Below, piece after piece: positions 7,042 through 19,803 of a stretch of DNA of 33,481 nt. The position numbers and the translations under genes were made by a program. The stretch comes from Rugosibacter sp. (GTDB taxonomy: Bacteria > Pseudomonadota > Gammaproteobacteria > Burkholderiales > Rhodocyclaceae), in assembly GCA_030645365.1 (NCBI GenBank), contig JAUSMB010000061.1, positions 1 through 33,481 on the forward strand, read 5' to 3'. Under the pieces are notes generated by a model. That model worked only from the letters and a program-made list of their open reading frames with translations. It had not been told where the DNA came from and did no database searches. Positions within the stretch are counted from its first letter, which is position 1. The number at the start of each line of letters is the position of its first letter.

Positions 7042-7085
7042 GGTTGTGGCAGCGGTATGCGTGCCTTGGACTGGTTTTTTTGCTA

Positions 7086-7097
7086 TCATAATTATGA
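7086..7097. promoter_or_regulatory. Candidate GntR/FCD operator, perfect 12-bp palindrome
   Basis: TCATAATTATGA is a perfect palindrome lying 45 bases upstream of the preferred regulator start and about 130 bases upstream of mcm. A related half, GTATCATATTGA, follows at 7104-7115. FCD-type regulators bind short AT-rich palindromes between divergent genes, so this is the best operator candidate. Binding is inferred only from position and symmetry. Confidence 0.45.
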
Positions 7098-7227
7098 ATG
7101 CAGTATCATATTGAGCAGTCAGAAAGTCAACTGCGCTAACGCTGTGCTGGCATCGTGCAGTATCACGCTGTTATTATCTAGTCATCGCGCAGTTTTTGAA
7201 GACAATGCGGCAGAAAGGCCATCACCT

Positions 7228-9414
<2,187 letters not shown>

Positions 9415-9420
9415 ACCAAG

Positions 9421-10404
9421 GTGCTCGCTTCACCCGCCATTGACTACAACGCGCTCGCTGGCGAGCTGCGCAGTGGCAACCGCCGGGCACTGGCCAAAGC
9501 GATCACGCTGGTGGAATCCACGCTGGAAGAACATCAAAATCAAGCGCAGACACTGCTAACTGAGTTACTGCCTCACACCGGGCGCGCTATTCGCATCGGC
9601 ATTTCGGGCGTGCCGGGTGTGGGTAAATCAACCTTCATCGAGGCACTTGGGCTGTTTCTGATTGCGCGCGGCCACCGGCTGGCTGTGTTGGCGGTGGATC
9701 CTTCATCGTCCATTTCCGGCGGCTCGATACTGGGCGACAAGACTCGTATGGAACTACTGTGCCGTGAAGATGCCGCCTTCATTCGGCCATCGCCTGCATC
9801 CGGCAGTCTTGGCGGCGTGGCGGAAAAAACGCGTGAGGCCATGCTGCTGTGTGAAGCCGCTGGTTTTGACATCATCATCGTTGAAACTGTTGGCGTGGGC
9901 CAGTCGGAAATTGCCGTCGCCGGCATGACTGATGTTTTCGTGCTGTTGCAATTGCCCAATGCGGGTGATGATTTGCAGGCGATTAAAAAAGGCATCGTCG
10001 AGCTTGCTGATCTGGTCGTCTTCAACAAAACGGATCTTGATCCAACGGCAGCACAAGCCGCAGCAAGCCAGATGCGCTCGGCATTGTCCATGCTGCGCCC
10101 GGCCTCGCCCCACTGGCAACCATCCGTATTGATGTTATCGGCGGCAAAAAAAGAAGGGATTGCCGAATTTTGGCAAACCATTGAACAATTTCGCGCCACG
10201 ATGACGGCTTCCGATGATCTGGCAGCACGCCGCAAACGCCAGGCAAATGACTGGATGTGGCAGCAGATCGACGCAACGCTGCGCCATCGCTTTCGCTCGC
10301 ATCCCACCGTGATGGCTGCGTTGCCACAAATAACGCAGCACGTGATTTCTGGCATCCTGCCGCCGACACTGGCTGCGCGGCAACTGCTGGCTCTTTTTAA
10401 GTAA
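9421..10404 (+). CDS. meaB: MeaB/ArgK-type GTPase, methylmalonyl-CoA mutase chaperone
   Basis: The 327-residue protein starts at GTG ([19 protein letters not shown]), six bases after the mutase stop. The P-loop GVPGVGKST is at residues 63-71, followed by [21 protein letters not shown] (switch region), ETVGVGQSE (G3) and NKTD (G4). This is the G3E-family protein that gates cobalamin loading and protects the mutase from inactivation. The tight linkage to mcm is the classical arrangement and settles the role over that of an arginine kinase, the old mis-annotation of ArgK. It is cytoplasmic. Confidence 0.95.
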   Translation: MLASPAIDYNALAGELRSGNRRALAKAITLVESTLEEHQNQAQTLLTELLPHTGRAIRIGISGVPGVGKSTFIEALGLFLIARGHRLAVLAVDPSSSISGGSILGDKTRMELLCREDAAFIRPSPASGSLGGVAEKTREAMLLCEAAGFDIIIVETVGVGQSEIAVAGMTDVFVLLQLPNAGDDLQAIKKGIVELADLVVFNKTDLDPTAAQAAASQMRSALSMLRPASPHWQPSVLMLSAAKKEGIAEFWQTIEQFRATMTASDDLAARRKRQANDWMWQQIDATLRHRFRSHPTVMAALPQITQHVISGILPPTLAARQLLALFK

Positions 10405-10429
10405 ACCGATTTTTGGGGAGGCAATTTAT

Positions 10430-11962
10430 ATGCATGACATCATTAATCAACTCGATATCAAACGCGCCAGAGCCGCACTGGGCGGCGGGCAGAAGCGCAT
10501 TGATGCGCAACATGCCAAAGGCAAGCTGACCGCGCGCGAGCGCATCGACTTGCTACTCGACGAGGGCACATTCGAAGAATGGGACATGTTCAAAGAGCAC
10601 CGCTGCGTTGATTTCGGGATGGCGGACGAGCATGTTCCGGGCGATGGCGTGGTCATTGGCTATGGCACGATCAATGGCCGCATGGTGTTTGTTTTTTCGC
10701 AGGATTTCACGGTGTTTGGCGGTGCGTTGTCCGAAGCCCATGCCGAAAAAATCTGCAAGGTGATGGATAAAGCCATTCAAGTGGGCGCGCCGATTATTGG
10801 CATCAACGACTCTGGTGGCGCGCGTATTCAAGAAGGTGTGGCCGCACTCGGCGGTTACGCCGAAGTGTTCCAGCGCAATGTCATGGCCTCTGGCGTGATC
10901 CCGCAGATCTCGATGATCATGGGGCCCTGCGCCGGTGGTGCGGTATATAGCCCGGCCATGACAGATTTTATTTTCATGGTCAAGGATTCCTCCTACATGT
11001 TTGTCACCGGTCCCGAAGTCGTGAAGACCGTAACGCATGAAGAAGTGACGGCAGAAGAGCTCGGCGGCGCAGTGACGCACACCTCGCGTTCAGGCGTGGC
11101 TGACCGGGCGTTTGATAACGATGTGGATGCCCTGCAAATGATGCGGCGTTTTTTCAACTACATGCCGCTCAACAACAAGGCGAACCCACCGGCACGCCCA
11201 ACGGATGACCCGGCGGATCGGCTGGATTATTCGCTCGATACCCTGGTGCCCGACAGCCCCAACAAGCCTTACGATATCAAGGAACTGATTTTCAAAATGG
11301 TGGATGACACCGATTTCTTCGAGATTCAGCCGGATCACGCGAAAAACATCGTCGTCGGCTTTGCGCGCATGGAAGGCGATGCGGTGGGTATCGTCGCCAA
11401 TCAGCCCATGGTGCTGGCAGGTTGCCTGGACATCAAATCATCGATCAAGGCGGCACGATTTGTACGTTTTTGTGATGCATTCAACATTCCGGTCATCACA
11501 CTGGTCGATGTACCCGGTTTCATGCCCGGCACGGCGCAGGAATATGGCGGCATCATCAAGCATGGTGCCAAGCTGCTGTATGCGTATGCCGAATGCACTG
11601 TGCCGAAAGTCACCCTGATTACGCGCAAAGCTTACGGCGGTGCGTATGACGTGATGGCCTCAAAACATTTGCGCGGCGACGTGAACTTTGCCTGGCCTTC
11701 GGCTGAAATTGCCGTGATGGGGCCCAAGGGCGCGGTGGAAATCATTTTCCGCGACGAGAAAAATGATCCGGTCAAAGTGGCCGCGCGCGAAGCGGAATAC
11801 AAAGCCAAGTTCGCCAACCCCTTCGTGGCCGGTGCGCGCGGATTTATTGATGATGTGATCATGCCGCACGAAACCCGCAAGCGCATCTGCCGCAGCCTGG
11901 CGATGCTGAAAAACAAGAAAATCGAAAACCCGTGGCGCAAGCACGGCAACATTCCACTCTAA
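10430..11962 (+). CDS. pccB: Propionyl-CoA carboxylase, carboxyltransferase (beta) subunit
   Basis: The 510-residue protein transfers CO2 from carboxybiotin to propionyl-CoA, giving (S)-methylmalonyl-CoA. A strong GGGGAGG at 10414-10420 precedes the ATG. It shows the crotonase-like fold motifs of acyl-CoA carboxyltransferases: [32 protein letters not shown] (oxyanion turn in the first half), [12 protein letters not shown], and [17 protein letters not shown] with [13 protein letters not shown] in the second. Length and motifs fit PccB rather than the shorter AccD. It lies between meaB and the biotin subunit gene, 18 bases before the latter, which supports propionyl-CoA as substrate. Confidence 0.93.
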   Translation: MHDIINQLDIKRARAALGGGQKRIDAQHAKGKLTARERIDLLLDEGTFEEWDMFKEHRCVDFGMADEHVPGDGVVIGYGTINGRMVFVFSQDFTVFGGALSEAHAEKICKVMDKAIQVGAPIIGINDSGGARIQEGVAALGGYAEVFQRNVMASGVIPQISMIMGPCAGGAVYSPAMTDFIFMVKDSSYMFVTGPEVVKTVTHEEVTAEELGGAVTHTSRSGVADRAFDNDVDALQMMRRFFNYMPLNNKANPPARPTDDPADRLDYSLDTLVPDSPNKPYDIKELIFKMVDDTDFFEIQPDHAKNIVVGFARMEGDAVGIVANQPMVLAGCLDIKSSIKAARFVRFCDAFNIPVITLVDVPGFMPGTAQEYGGIIKHGAKLLYAYAECTVPKVTLITRKAYGGAYDVMASKHLRGDVNFAWPSAEIAVMGPKGAVEIIFRDEKNDPVKVAAREAEYKAKFANPFVAGARGFIDDVIMPHETRKRICRSLAMLKNKKIENPWRKHGNIPL

Positions 11963-11980
11963 TCGCGGGCAGGAAAAATC

Positions 11981-13981
11981 ATGTTCAAGAAAATACTTAT
12001 TGCCAACCGCGGAGAAATAGCCTGCCGCGTGATTAAAACAGCCCGCAAGATGGGCATCAAAACCGTAGCGGTGTACTCAGAAGCCGACTGCGATGCGCGC
12101 CACGTAGAGCTCGCCGATGAGGCCGTCTGCATCGGTCCTGCCGCATCGAAAGAATCTTATCTGATGATGGACAAGATCATCGCCGCCTGCAAACAGACCA
12201 ACGCCGAAGCAGTGCATCCGGGCTATGGTTTTCTTTCCGAAAATGCGGAATTCTCGCGTCAGCTGGAAGCAGAAGGCATCATTTTCATCGGCCCAAAACA
12301 CGAATCAATTGCTGCGATGGGCGACAAAATCGCCTCCAAAAATCTTGCGTTGAAAGCCAAGGTTAATGTCATTCCCGGCTACAACAAAGCCATCGACACG
12401 CCAGAGCAGGCAGTTGAAATTGCCAAGGACATTGGCTACCCGGTGATGATCAAGGCTTCGGCGGGCGGCGGCGGAAAAGGCTTGCGCGTGGCTTATAACG
12501 ATAAGGAAGCGCATGAAGGGTTTACTTCTTGCACTACCGAAGCCAAAAATGCGTTTGGCGATGATCGTGTCTTCATCGAAAAGTTTATCGAAGAGCCGCG
12601 CCATATCGAGATTCAGCTCATCGGCGATGCGCACGGCAACATGGTGTATCTGTGGGAGCGCGAATGCTCGATTCAGCGCCGACACCAGAAAGTGATTGAA
12701 GAAGCACCATCGCCCTTCCTCGATGCGGCCACCCGCAAAGCCATGGGCGAGCAGGCTGTGGCATTAGCAAAAGCGGTGAACTATCAATCAGCTGGCACGG
12801 TCGAGTTTGTCGTCGGCGGAAAAGACAAAGGGTTTTATTTCCTCGAGATGAACACCCGCTTGCAGGTAGAACATCCGGTGACGGAAATGATCACCGGCCT
12901 CGACCTGGTTGAACTGATGATCCGCGTTGCTGCGGGTGAAAAGCTGCCCATGACGCAAGAGCAGGTCAAGCTGGATGGCTGGGCGATGGAATGCCGCATT
13001 AACGCCGAAGATCCGTTCCGTGGTTTTCTGCCCTCCACCGGACGTTTGGTGAAATTCATGCCGCCCCCTGAAGTCCCGGGTGCTGTGCGTGTGGATACGG
13101 GTGTGGCCGAAGGTGGCGAAATCTCGATGTATTACGATTCGATGATTGCCAAGCTGATCGTGCATGCCAACACGCGAGATGCGGCCATTGCCCGCATGCG
13201 CGACGCCTTGAACCGTTTCGTGATTCGTGGCGTCTCGTCCAACATCGCCTTCCAGGCCGCGTTAATGCAGCACCCACGCTTTGTTTCAGGCCACTTCAAC
13301 ACCGGCCTGATTGCCGAAGAATATCCGCATGGGTTTGACGCAACCGATGTACCGCATGACGACCCCGCCATGCTGGTCGCCGTTGCCGCTGCCATGAACC
13401 GACAATTCCTGAAACGTAACGCAACGATTGCCGGCCAGATGCGCGGGCACGAGTTTCAGCCCGGCAGCGACTTCGTGGTCCTGATCGGCAAAGAAAAATA
13501 TGAGGTCAAGGTGACCGCTGCCTCCCCGCGTGAAGAAGGCTGGGATGTCTATTTTGCAGGCCAGCAGTATGCCGTGCGCTCGCACTGGCAATTCGGTAAG
13601 CCGCTCTATATCGGCACCATCAATGGCGAGCCGATGTGCATGCAGGTTGAACGTCGTGGCCTGGTGTATCGTCTGTTTCACTGGGGCGTGCAGGCAGATG
13701 TGCAGGTGATGTCCGCGCGCACCGCCGAATTGCATGCGCTAATGCCGGTGAAATCCGCACCCGATATGTCCAAGTTCTTGTTGTCGCCCATGCCTGGGCT
13801 TCTGACACAAATTGCGGTGACAGAAGGACAAGAAGTCAAAGCGGGGGAAATTCTGGCCAAGATTGAAGCCATGAAAATGGAAAATGTGCTCAAGGCCGAG
13901 CGCGATTGCGTGGTGGAAAAATTGCTAGCCACGCCCGGCGAGAGCCTGGCGGTTGACCAACCGATCATTGCCTTCAAGTAA
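11981..13981 (+). CDS. pccA: Propionyl-CoA carboxylase, biotin carboxylase/BCCP (alpha) subunit
   Basis: The 666-residue protein combines biotin carboxylase and biotin carrier. The ATG is preceded by AGGAAAA. N-terminal IANRGEIACRVI and HPGYGFLSENAEF, the ATP-grasp loop KASAGGGGKGLR, and FLEMNTRLQVEHPVTE (catalytic region) form the carboxylase. The last 75 residues are the biotinyl domain with EAMKMEN, Lys632 being the biotin site. The middle part (about 500-590) is the linker that contacts PccB. The size matches bacterial PccA, longer than AccC. It is the last gene of the operon. Immediately after its stop lies a degenerate dispersed repeat. Confidence 0.94.
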   Translation: MFKKILIANRGEIACRVIKTARKMGIKTVAVYSEADCDARHVELADEAVCIGPAASKESYLMMDKIIAACKQTNAEAVHPGYGFLSENAEFSRQLEAEGIIFIGPKHESIAAMGDKIASKNLALKAKVNVIPGYNKAIDTPEQAVEIAKDIGYPVMIKASAGGGGKGLRVAYNDKEAHEGFTSCTTEAKNAFGDDRVFIEKFIEEPRHIEIQLIGDAHGNMVYLWERECSIQRRHQKVIEEAPSPFLDAATRKAMGEQAVALAKAVNYQSAGTVEFVVGGKDKGFYFLEMNTRLQVEHPVTEMITGLDLVELMIRVAAGEKLPMTQEQVKLDGWAMECRINAEDPFRGFLPSTGRLVKFMPPPEVPGAVRVDTGVAEGGEISMYYDSMIAKLIVHANTRDAAIARMRDALNRFVIRGVSSNIAFQAALMQHPRFVSGHFNTGLIAEEYPHGFDATDVPHDDPAMLVAVAAAMNRQFLKRNATIAGQMRGHEFQPGSDFVVLIGKEKYEVKVTAASPREEGWDVYFAGQQYAVRSHWQFGKPLYIGTINGEPMCMQVERRGLVYRLFHWGVQADVQVMSARTAELHALMPVKSAPDMSKFLLSPMPGLLTQIAVTEGQEVKAGEILAKIEAMKMENVLKAERDCVVEKLLATPGESLAVDQPIIAFK

Positions 13982-14214
13982 AAAAGTTGGCGCTGGGTTG
14001 ACTTTAACGGAACCGCGCGGGAACTCAAAAACTGGTGCGCTGATCCCTCGTGATCATCGGCGCTCCTGTCATGCTTCCCGCGCAGGCCATCTACCCCTCG
14101 TTTAGCAGTTGGGTGGGTGTGTTGTAGGACTGCGCTCAATCAAAGCATTCTAAAAACAGGCGAACAACAGTTGCTGAATTACCTCGCTCGCCGTATTACC
14201 AACGCCGACTTTTT
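13982..14214. repeat. Inverted pair of dispersed repeats between convergent genes
   Basis: A degenerate plus copy (AAAAGTTGGCGCTGG, 13982-13996) directly follows the pccA stop. A well-preserved minus copy (CGCCGTATTACC, then AACGCCGACTTTTT) lies at 14189-14214. They face each other across about 190 bases in which I see no gene. The minus copy is identical over 25 bases to the copy in aroE apart from its outer end. The arrangement resembles paired REP units. Confidence 0.7.
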
Positions 14215-14231
14215 GGACCTTTTGGGACATT

Positions 14232-14252
14232 AGCCTCTCGGCGCGAGTGGCT
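14232..14252 (-). terminator. Hairpin at the 3' end of the VOC gene
   Basis: AGCC-T-CTCG, loop GCG, CGAG-T-GGCT forms an 8-pair stem with one T-T mismatch at the end of the minus-strand transcript. There is no T-run after it, so intrinsic termination would be weak. It may instead be a 3' stabilising hairpin. Confidence 0.35.
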
Positions 14253-14727
14253 ACCCAGCCATCCGTGCAAACGCGTCGATCACTTCCGGTGGCGCTTGCA
14301 CCAGCTCGATCAGTACGCCCTCACCCGCAATCGGAAATTGCTCATTTGCCTTGGGGTGCAAGAAGGTGATGTCGTAACCTGCTGCGCCTTTGCGGATGCC
14401 GCCGGGAGCAAAGCGCACACCTTGGGCTGTCAGCCATTCCACGGCGCGCGGCAAATCGTCTATCCATAGCCCGATGTGGTTCAGCGGTGGCTCATGCACG
14501 GCGGGTTTTTTGGTCACATCCAGCGGCTGCATCAGGTCAACCTCGACCTTGAACGGGCCACGGCCCATGACAGCAATATCCTCATCGACATTCTCGCGCT
14601 CGCTGACGAAGTTGCCTGTGACCGACAGACCAAACATATCGATCCACAAGCGTGAGAGACGTTGCTTGGAGGGGCCGCCAATGGCGATTTGTTGAATACC
14701 GAGTACTTTGAAAGGACGAGTCGTCAT
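14251..14727 (-). CDS. VOC-family protein, methylmalonyl-CoA epimerase-like
   Basis: The protein has 158 residues from ATG at 14725-14727; AGGA eight bases upstream and the ATGA overlap with the chpA stop fix this start. An upstream in-frame ATG at 14763 is less good. Two beta-alpha-beta-beta-beta units are visible: [11 protein letters not shown] and [21 protein letters not shown]. These match glyoxalase/epimerase folds. Methylmalonyl-CoA epimerase needs His, Gln, His and Glu ligands. Here His84 and Glu141 are present, but the first His is replaced by Gln13. Epimerase activity would complete the pathway of the neighbouring mcm-pcc operon, which it faces tail to tail. The changed ligand leaves the reaction open; another VOC reaction is possible. 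Confidence 0.65.
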   Translation of the reverse strand: MTTRPFKVLGIQQIAIGGPSKQRLSRLWIDMFGLSVTGNFVSERENVDEDIAVMGRGPFKVEVDLMQPLDVTKKPAVHEPPLNHIGLWIDDLPRAVEWLTAQGVRFAPGGIRKGAAGYDITFLHPKANEQFPIAGEGVLIELVQAPPEVIDAFARMAG

Positions 14728-17700
14728 AGGGATGTTCCTGTGTGCATTGTTTTTTGATCGCAATAACCCGCGATGAGGGCGAGCAATTGGTCTTCGTTAT
14801 AGGGCTTGCCCAGATAGTGATTGATACCCACCTCCAAAGCATGCTGACGATGTTTATCGGCGGTACGCGAGGTAATCGCAATCAGCGGAATCCCCGCCAG
14901 ACGCGCATCGGCGCGAATGGTTTGCGACAAATCAAAACCATCCATGCGCGGCATTTCAATATCAATCAGCATCACATCGGGCAATATATCGCGTAACTGT
15001 TCGAGCGCATCGACGCCATCTTTTGCAGTCACCACACGGTAGCCCTGGCGATCCAGCAAACGGCTGGTGACTTTGCGCACCGTGAGCGAGTCATCCACCA
15101 CCATGACCAACGCTCCTTCTGGTTGTGCGGGGGCATCCTCGGTTATGTCGGCAATATCCATAGAATGTTCTGCCGCTTCAGTAAGCAGCACAACCGGGTT
15201 CACCAGCCACACGATTTCGCCATCAGCCAGCACGGTGGCGCCAATCAGCCAGGGTATGCGGGCGAGTTGCGGGCCGATGGGTTTGACCACGATTTCCTGA
15301 TTCCCGACCAAGCCATCGACTTCAAGCGCGATGCGCCCGGTGCCGCTTTTGATTTGCAATAGCCATGTGCGGGGGGCCACCACGGGTACGGCATAACGCT
15401 CACCCAAAAGCTGCGGCAGGTAGTGCCAGGGATAATGTGCGCCTTGCCATTCATTGCCCTTTGCCTCTCGAATGGCGGCAATGGCATCGGGCTTGAGCTC
15501 ATTCACCTGCTCGACCATCGCCGAGGGGATGGCGTAATGCCGATTGCCCATAACCACCATCACCACCTGCGTTACCGCCATGGTTTGTGGCAGCGTGAGC
15601 AAAAATGTCGTGCCTTTACCGACGATGCTGCGCACATCAATACGGCCGCCAAGCGTGGCGGTTTCATTCTTGACCACGCCCAAGCCAACACCGCGCCCGG
15701 ACAAGGTAGTGACTTCGCTCGCGGTAGAAAACCCGGGGTGAAAAATCAAGGCAGACAATTTCGCTTCATCAATCGCCTCGTTGCCTGCCTCGCTTGAAAG
15801 CAAACCCTGTGTAACTGCCTGCTGCTGAATGCGCGCGTAATCAATGCCTGCGCCATCATCGGCCAGGCTGATGACAACATCGTTACTTTCCTGCACCAAC
15901 GTCAGGGTGATCTGGCCGATCTCCGGCTTGCCAACGGCCAGGCGCTGCGCTTTGGCTTCAATGCCGTGTGCAATGCTGTTGCGCAACAGATGTTCGATTG
16001 GCCCGGCCATCTTTTCAAGCACCGATCGATCCATCTCCGTCTGGCCATTGAGAATATCCAGATTGACACGCTTATCCGCATCTTTCGCCGCTTGCCGCAC
16101 AACCCGATGCAGGCGTTCCGCCAAGCTGTCAAAAGGCATCATGCGGGCACGCATTAAATGCTGCGAAAGATCACGATTAAGCCGCGCCTGTGCCATTAAC
16201 GCGGCATTGGCATGGTCGAGATTAAGCAGTAAATTATGTTGCACTGTGGCGACGTCATTCACGCTTTCGGCCATCATCCGCGTGACTTCCTGGAAGCGCG
16301 TGAAACGGTCAAACTCCAGTGGATCGAACCGTTGCGCATTGTCCGCAGCAAGCGCCTGCTGCGATTGCATCTGCGATTCGGCCTGAATTTCCACTTCACG
16401 CAATTGGCCACGCAGACGCAACACACTTTCGGTGAGATCCAGCAGCGTCGCTTTAAGATCTCGCAGTTCGCTTTCTATGCGCGTGCGCGCAATCGAAATC
16501 TCACCTGCATCGTTCACCCATTGATCCACCAGATCAGCGCGCACGCGCAGCACGGACTGATTGCCGTTGGCAAGAGTTCCCGTTGGCGGCACGGCGGATG
16601 GCGCAGCTGCTTCTCCATTAATCAGGAGGGCTTGTTCACGGGCATCCGAGGAAAAGTCAGGGGTAAAGCCAGCGGCCCTGGCCAACCCGTCATGACGCAA
16701 GCCATCGAGCAGACTCGCCGCGTGATCCAGCGAAATCTCCAGCCCGTCAATAATGTCTGGTGAAACGTGTTTTTTGATCAGCGCGTCTTCGATGCGGGTT
16801 TCCATCGTATGCAGCAGTTCCCCACACGCCATCGCCCCTGCCATGCGCGCACTGCCTTTCAAGGTGTGCAGCGCACGCGCCAATGCGTGTGTCACATCAA
16901 CGTCATCCGGAGCCGCACGCCAGGCACGCAAATGCTCACCAATTTCACGTACCAGATCGGTACTCTCATCAAGAAAAACAGCCAGCAGATGGCTATCTAT
17001 TTCTTCTTCGTTCTGCGGGATGTGTCGATGAGCTGGCTGCTCGTCCATTACCTGCGCCGCTGCTGACGCCTCAGCGGGGGCATCCTGCGCCTTGGGTGTC
17101 GGCATCATGGCATTCAGCGTAGCGGCCAGCGCACCTTCTTCCCCCGGCATGCGGCGCTCGGCTACCGCGCCCAGCATACCGGCGAGTGCGCCGGCACACC
17201 GGGCAAACACAAAGCGTTGTGTATCACTCGGTGGGGTGGCGAGTTGCTCAAAACGCATGAGTGCATTTTCCAGCGCATGCGCTAAATGGTGGATAGGCAA
17301 AAAGCCGGTGGCCGCTGAAATACTCGCCAGCGTGTGCGCCGCGCGAATGACTTCCGGGCGCGGCACAGCTTCCTGGCCCAGTTGCGCTTGCAGCGTGGCG
17401 GAATACCCGCGTGCTTCGTTCAAATACAGGCTATATAGTGCAGGCGATACTTCCACCGTTCCCACACGCACCGGAGGCAATTCAGGGAAGGCCAATACCT
17501 CGGCTGATTCGGTGGCCGCTGGCAAGTCTGTTTGTGCTGTGATTTCTGCTACCGGTTCTACTGTCTGTGCTACTTCTGCTGGCGGTAATGGCGGTAGTGG
17601 TGCTAGCGGACGAACCGGGGCGATAAAAGTCGGCGCTGGTGATACGCCGCCAAGCAGGCTTTCTTGTGTCGCCGCGCCGAGAGCTGCACAGCGCTGTAGC

Positions 17701-19793
17701 AGATCACTCACCTCTTGAGGCACGCCCGCACTTAAACCCAGCGGGGTGACCCATTGCTGAAACACAGTCACTGCGCGGTCGAGCATGGCAAGCAAATCCG
17801 GCGTGACGGCACGCGCGTCGTCTAACCAGCGATTCATCACCTGCTCGACCGACCAGGCTACTTCGCCCAGATCATGCAGGCCCACCATGCGGCCGCTGCC
17901 TTTTAACGTGTGAAAGCCACGCCGCAAAATCACCAGGCATTCTTTATCATCTGGCGCAGCGTGCAAGTGGGGCAAATGCTTAGAAAAAGTGACGAGTATG
18001 TCGCGCGCCTCATCAGTGAAAATATTGCGTAGTTCCGCATCGAGCGCATCGGCTTCAGCATCTGCTGGTGCACCTGTATCTGCATCAACTAATGCATGCT
18101 TTTCAGTGGCCGTTTGCGCACCGTCTCCGGTAGCGATGCTTGCGGTTGCCGTGCCAAAAAAAGATTCCGGATTTGCTGGCCCCAACGCCAGCTGGGAAAC
18201 AAAAAACCCGATCGACAACAGCTTTTGCGCGACCCGATCAAAATCTTCTCGCTGAGGAATGAAGTCTGGCTCGGCAAACTGTTCAAACGTTGCGGCACAT
18301 TCATCCAGCACCTCAATTGCGCGGGTTTCATCCAGCGCAACCAATGCATCTTTAACCTGTTTCAGCGGGGCCTGTAGCTCATTTAGCCGATCCTTTTGTG
18401 CAGAATCACGGAAGAAACTATCCAGTATCTGCTCAATGGCGCCCAAATTGATATGGATTTCATTTGCGACAGATTCAAGCAGCAAACGCCCCGGGGCGCG
18501 CTGCGGTATGGCGTCAACTAATGCGGTATCAGGCAGCTCCAGCATTTCACCAGAAGCGGCTTTTGCCAGCCGGGCAACAACCACATTGACCTGCTCGGCA
18601 AAGTCATCTCCCAGCAAGGAAAAATGATCCAGGGCGGATTCTGCCAAGTGCAATGCACTGGTCATTTCTAAGGCTAGCGTATCGTTATGCCGCATGGGAT
18701 TACGGCGCAATAAATCCACTTGCTCGCGGATTTCGGCCGTCAGTTGCACATACGAAAACTCATGCGTTGCCGCCGCCTCATCGGCGAGCCATGTGACATG
18801 CTCATGAAACGGCAACAATGCAGCAATTGCCCCATCACATAGCTGAACCCAGTCTTGCTGGGCAGCGGCAACCAGCTCACGCAAACGACGGATATGCTCG
18901 TCTCGACGACCAATAGTGACGGGTGCGGTGGGTATCAGACTTTCCAGCCGGTAAGCGGCTTGCACCACCGCTAGTGCAGCGTGCCCATTGTTTGCCGTTG
19001 CAGCTAAATACAGTGCCTCGCGCAAGAAAGGCGCAGGCACTTCAGGCACGCCCTCAACCAGTTTTTTGATTTGCGAAGCAAGACGTAATAAAAAGCGCCT
19101 GACCTCAACCACCTCTGGCAAACCCTCTGCGCCCAGTGCATCCAGCACACCTAGCGAAACCCACCAATACGCGCGTTCAGCAGGCGTTGTGCGTGTAAGC
19201 TCAATCAAGGTCAGCGAAGCTTTCATCTCGCTGATGCCTTTTGCGTCACCCTTGATCCATTTCAGCACGCCTCGTTCGAATCCTAGGCGTGCGGCACGTA
19301 AGCGCAATGCCAAAGACTCGCCTGTCAACGACTCGGGTTCGCGTTCCCGTCGTGGGGGGCGCTGTGTCAGATCAGGAAAAAACAACTCGCTGGGGGCGGG
19401 CTCTGGCAAGCCTTGTTGCACAACCAATGCGCGATACTCAGGAAACAGTTTTAGCGATTGATGCGCTCCGCCTGCCATCAACTCATCAAGATAAAGGCTC
19501 AGAGCGGCAATACCTTCTTGAGTCACTCGCACAGCCGCCGGGGCATCCGCTACCTTCTTGTCATTAACCGCTTGCAGTAACTGCTCAATGGCCTGTGAAA
19601 ATTCAGTGACGCCATCCAGTCCGACAATAGCCAATGCACCATGCGCCTGATGCAAGCTGGCATAGGCTTTCTTTAACAAAGTGTCATCCGGATGCGCTGC
19701 ATAAGCGATGAGCTCGGCCTTGGTCAGATCAAGCGCAAGATCAATTTCGCCTTTCACCCAGGAAAGTGGTCCGATATCTAATGCTGTGGCCAT
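14724..19793 (-). CDS. chpA: ChpA/PilL-type hybrid chemotaxis histidine kinase
   Basis: The 1,689-residue kinase belongs to the type IV pilus chemosensory system. Two canonical Hpt domains carry [11 protein letters not shown] (His628) and [11 protein letters not shown] (His976). Further Hpt-like segments near residue 48 ([10 protein letters not shown]) and in the middle ([12 protein letters not shown]) have lost the HxxKG core. The CheA core follows: a dimerisation coiled region (about 1090-1200), HATPase with [11 protein letters not shown] (about 1268), DDGAGID and GRGVGLGVV, a CheW-like domain (about 1400-1540), and a C-terminal receiver with VVDDS and Asp1611 in [18 protein letters not shown] precedes the ATG. 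It follows pilJ by 10 bases and overlaps the VOC gene start by four. A proline-rich linker near 715-740 contains a dispersed-repeat nonapeptide. Confidence 0.9.
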   Translation of the reverse strand: MATALDIGPLSWVKGEIDLALDLTKAELIAYAAHPDDTLLKKAYASLHQAHGALAIVGLDGVTEFSQAIEQLLQAVNDKKVADAPAAVRVTQEGIAALSLYLDELMAGGAHQSLKLFPEYRALVVQQGLPEPAPSELFFPDLTQRPPRREREPESLTGESLALRLRAARLGFERGVLKWIKGDAKGISEMKASLTLIELTRTTPAERAYWWVSLGVLDALGAEGLPEVVEVRRFLLRLASQIKKLVEGVPEVPAPFLREALYLAATANNGHAALAVVQAAYRLESLIPTAPVTIGRRDEHIRRLRELVAAAQQDWVQLCDGAIAALLPFHEHVTWLADEAAATHEFSYVQLTAEIREQVDLLRRNPMRHNDTLALEMTSALHLAESALDHFSLLGDDFAEQVNVVVARLAKAASGEMLELPDTALVDAIPQRAPGRLLLESVANEIHINLGAIEQILDSFFRDSAQKDRLNELQAPLKQVKDALVALDETRAIEVLDECAATFEQFAEPDFIPQREDFDRVAQKLLSIGFFVSQLALGPANPESFFGTATASIATGDGAQTATEKHALVDADTGAPADAEADALDAELRNIFTDEARDILVTFSKHLPHLHAAPDDKECLVILRRGFHTLKGSGRMVGLHDLGEVAWSVEQVMNRWLDDARAVTPDLLAMLDRAVTVFQQWVTPLGLSAGVPQEVSDLLQRCAALGAATQESLLGGVSPAPTFIAPVRPLAPLPPLPPAEVAQTVEPVAEITAQTDLPAATESAEVLAFPELPPVRVGTVEVSPALYSLYLNEARGYSATLQAQLGQEAVPRPEVIRAAHTLASISAATGFLPIHHLAHALENALMRFEQLATPPSDTQRFVFARCAGALAGMLGAVAERRMPGEEGALAATLNAMMPTPKAQDAPAEASAAAQVMDEQPAHRHIPQNEEEIDSHLLAVFLDESTDLVREIGEHLRAWRAAPDDVDVTHALARALHTLKGSARMAGAMACGELLHTMETRIEDALIKKHVSPDIIDGLEISLDHAASLLDGLRHDGLARAAGFTPDFSSDAREQALLINGEAAAPSAVPPTGTLANGNQSVLRVRADLVDQWVNDAGEISIARTRIESELRDLKATLLDLTESVLRLRGQLREVEIQAESQMQSQQALAADNAQRFDPLEFDRFTRFQEVTRMMAESVNDVATVQHNLLLNLDHANAALMAQARLNRDLSQHLMRARMMPFDSLAERLHRVVRQAAKDADKRVNLDILNGQTEMDRSVLEKMAGPIEHLLRNSIAHGIEAKAQRLAVGKPEIGQITLTLVQESNDVVISLADDGAGIDYARIQQQAVTQGLLSSEAGNEAIDEAKLSALIFHPGFSTASEVTTLSGRGVGLGVVKNETATLGGRIDVRSIVGKGTTFLLTLPQTMAVTQVVMVVMGNRHYAIPSAMVEQVNELKPDAIAAIREAKGNEWQGAHYPWHYLPQLLGERYAVPVVAPRTWLLQIKSGTGRIALEVDGLVGNQEIVVKPIGPQLARIPWLIGATVLADGEIVWLVNPVVLLTEAAEHSMDIADITEDAPAQPEGALVMVVDDSLTVRKVTSRLLDRQGYRVVTAKDGVDALEQLRDILPDVMLIDIEMPRMDGFDLSQTIRADARLAGIPLIAITSRTADKHRQHALEVGINHYLGKPYNEDQLLALIAGYCDQKTMHTGTSL
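17625..17651 (+). repeat. Dispersed repeat copy inside chpA
   Basis: Twenty-seven bases match the repeat except for a swapped base pair near the end (ACGCCGCC). On the coding strand they are exactly nine codons in frame, residues 715-723, reading GGVSPAPTF. The copy starts a proline-rich linker between Hpt regions, where insertions should be tolerated. Confidence 0.75.
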
Positions 19794-19803
19794 GTGAGTT
19801 TAC

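Noticed and set aside
7057-7227. Longer start for methylmalonyl-CoA mutase
   Set aside because: The extra residues have no family likeness and the ATG at 7228 has a good ribosome site.
12674-12692. Repeat-like CAGCGCCGACACCAG inside pccA
   Set aside because: Match is short and is explained by the conserved carboxylase segment SIQRRHQK.
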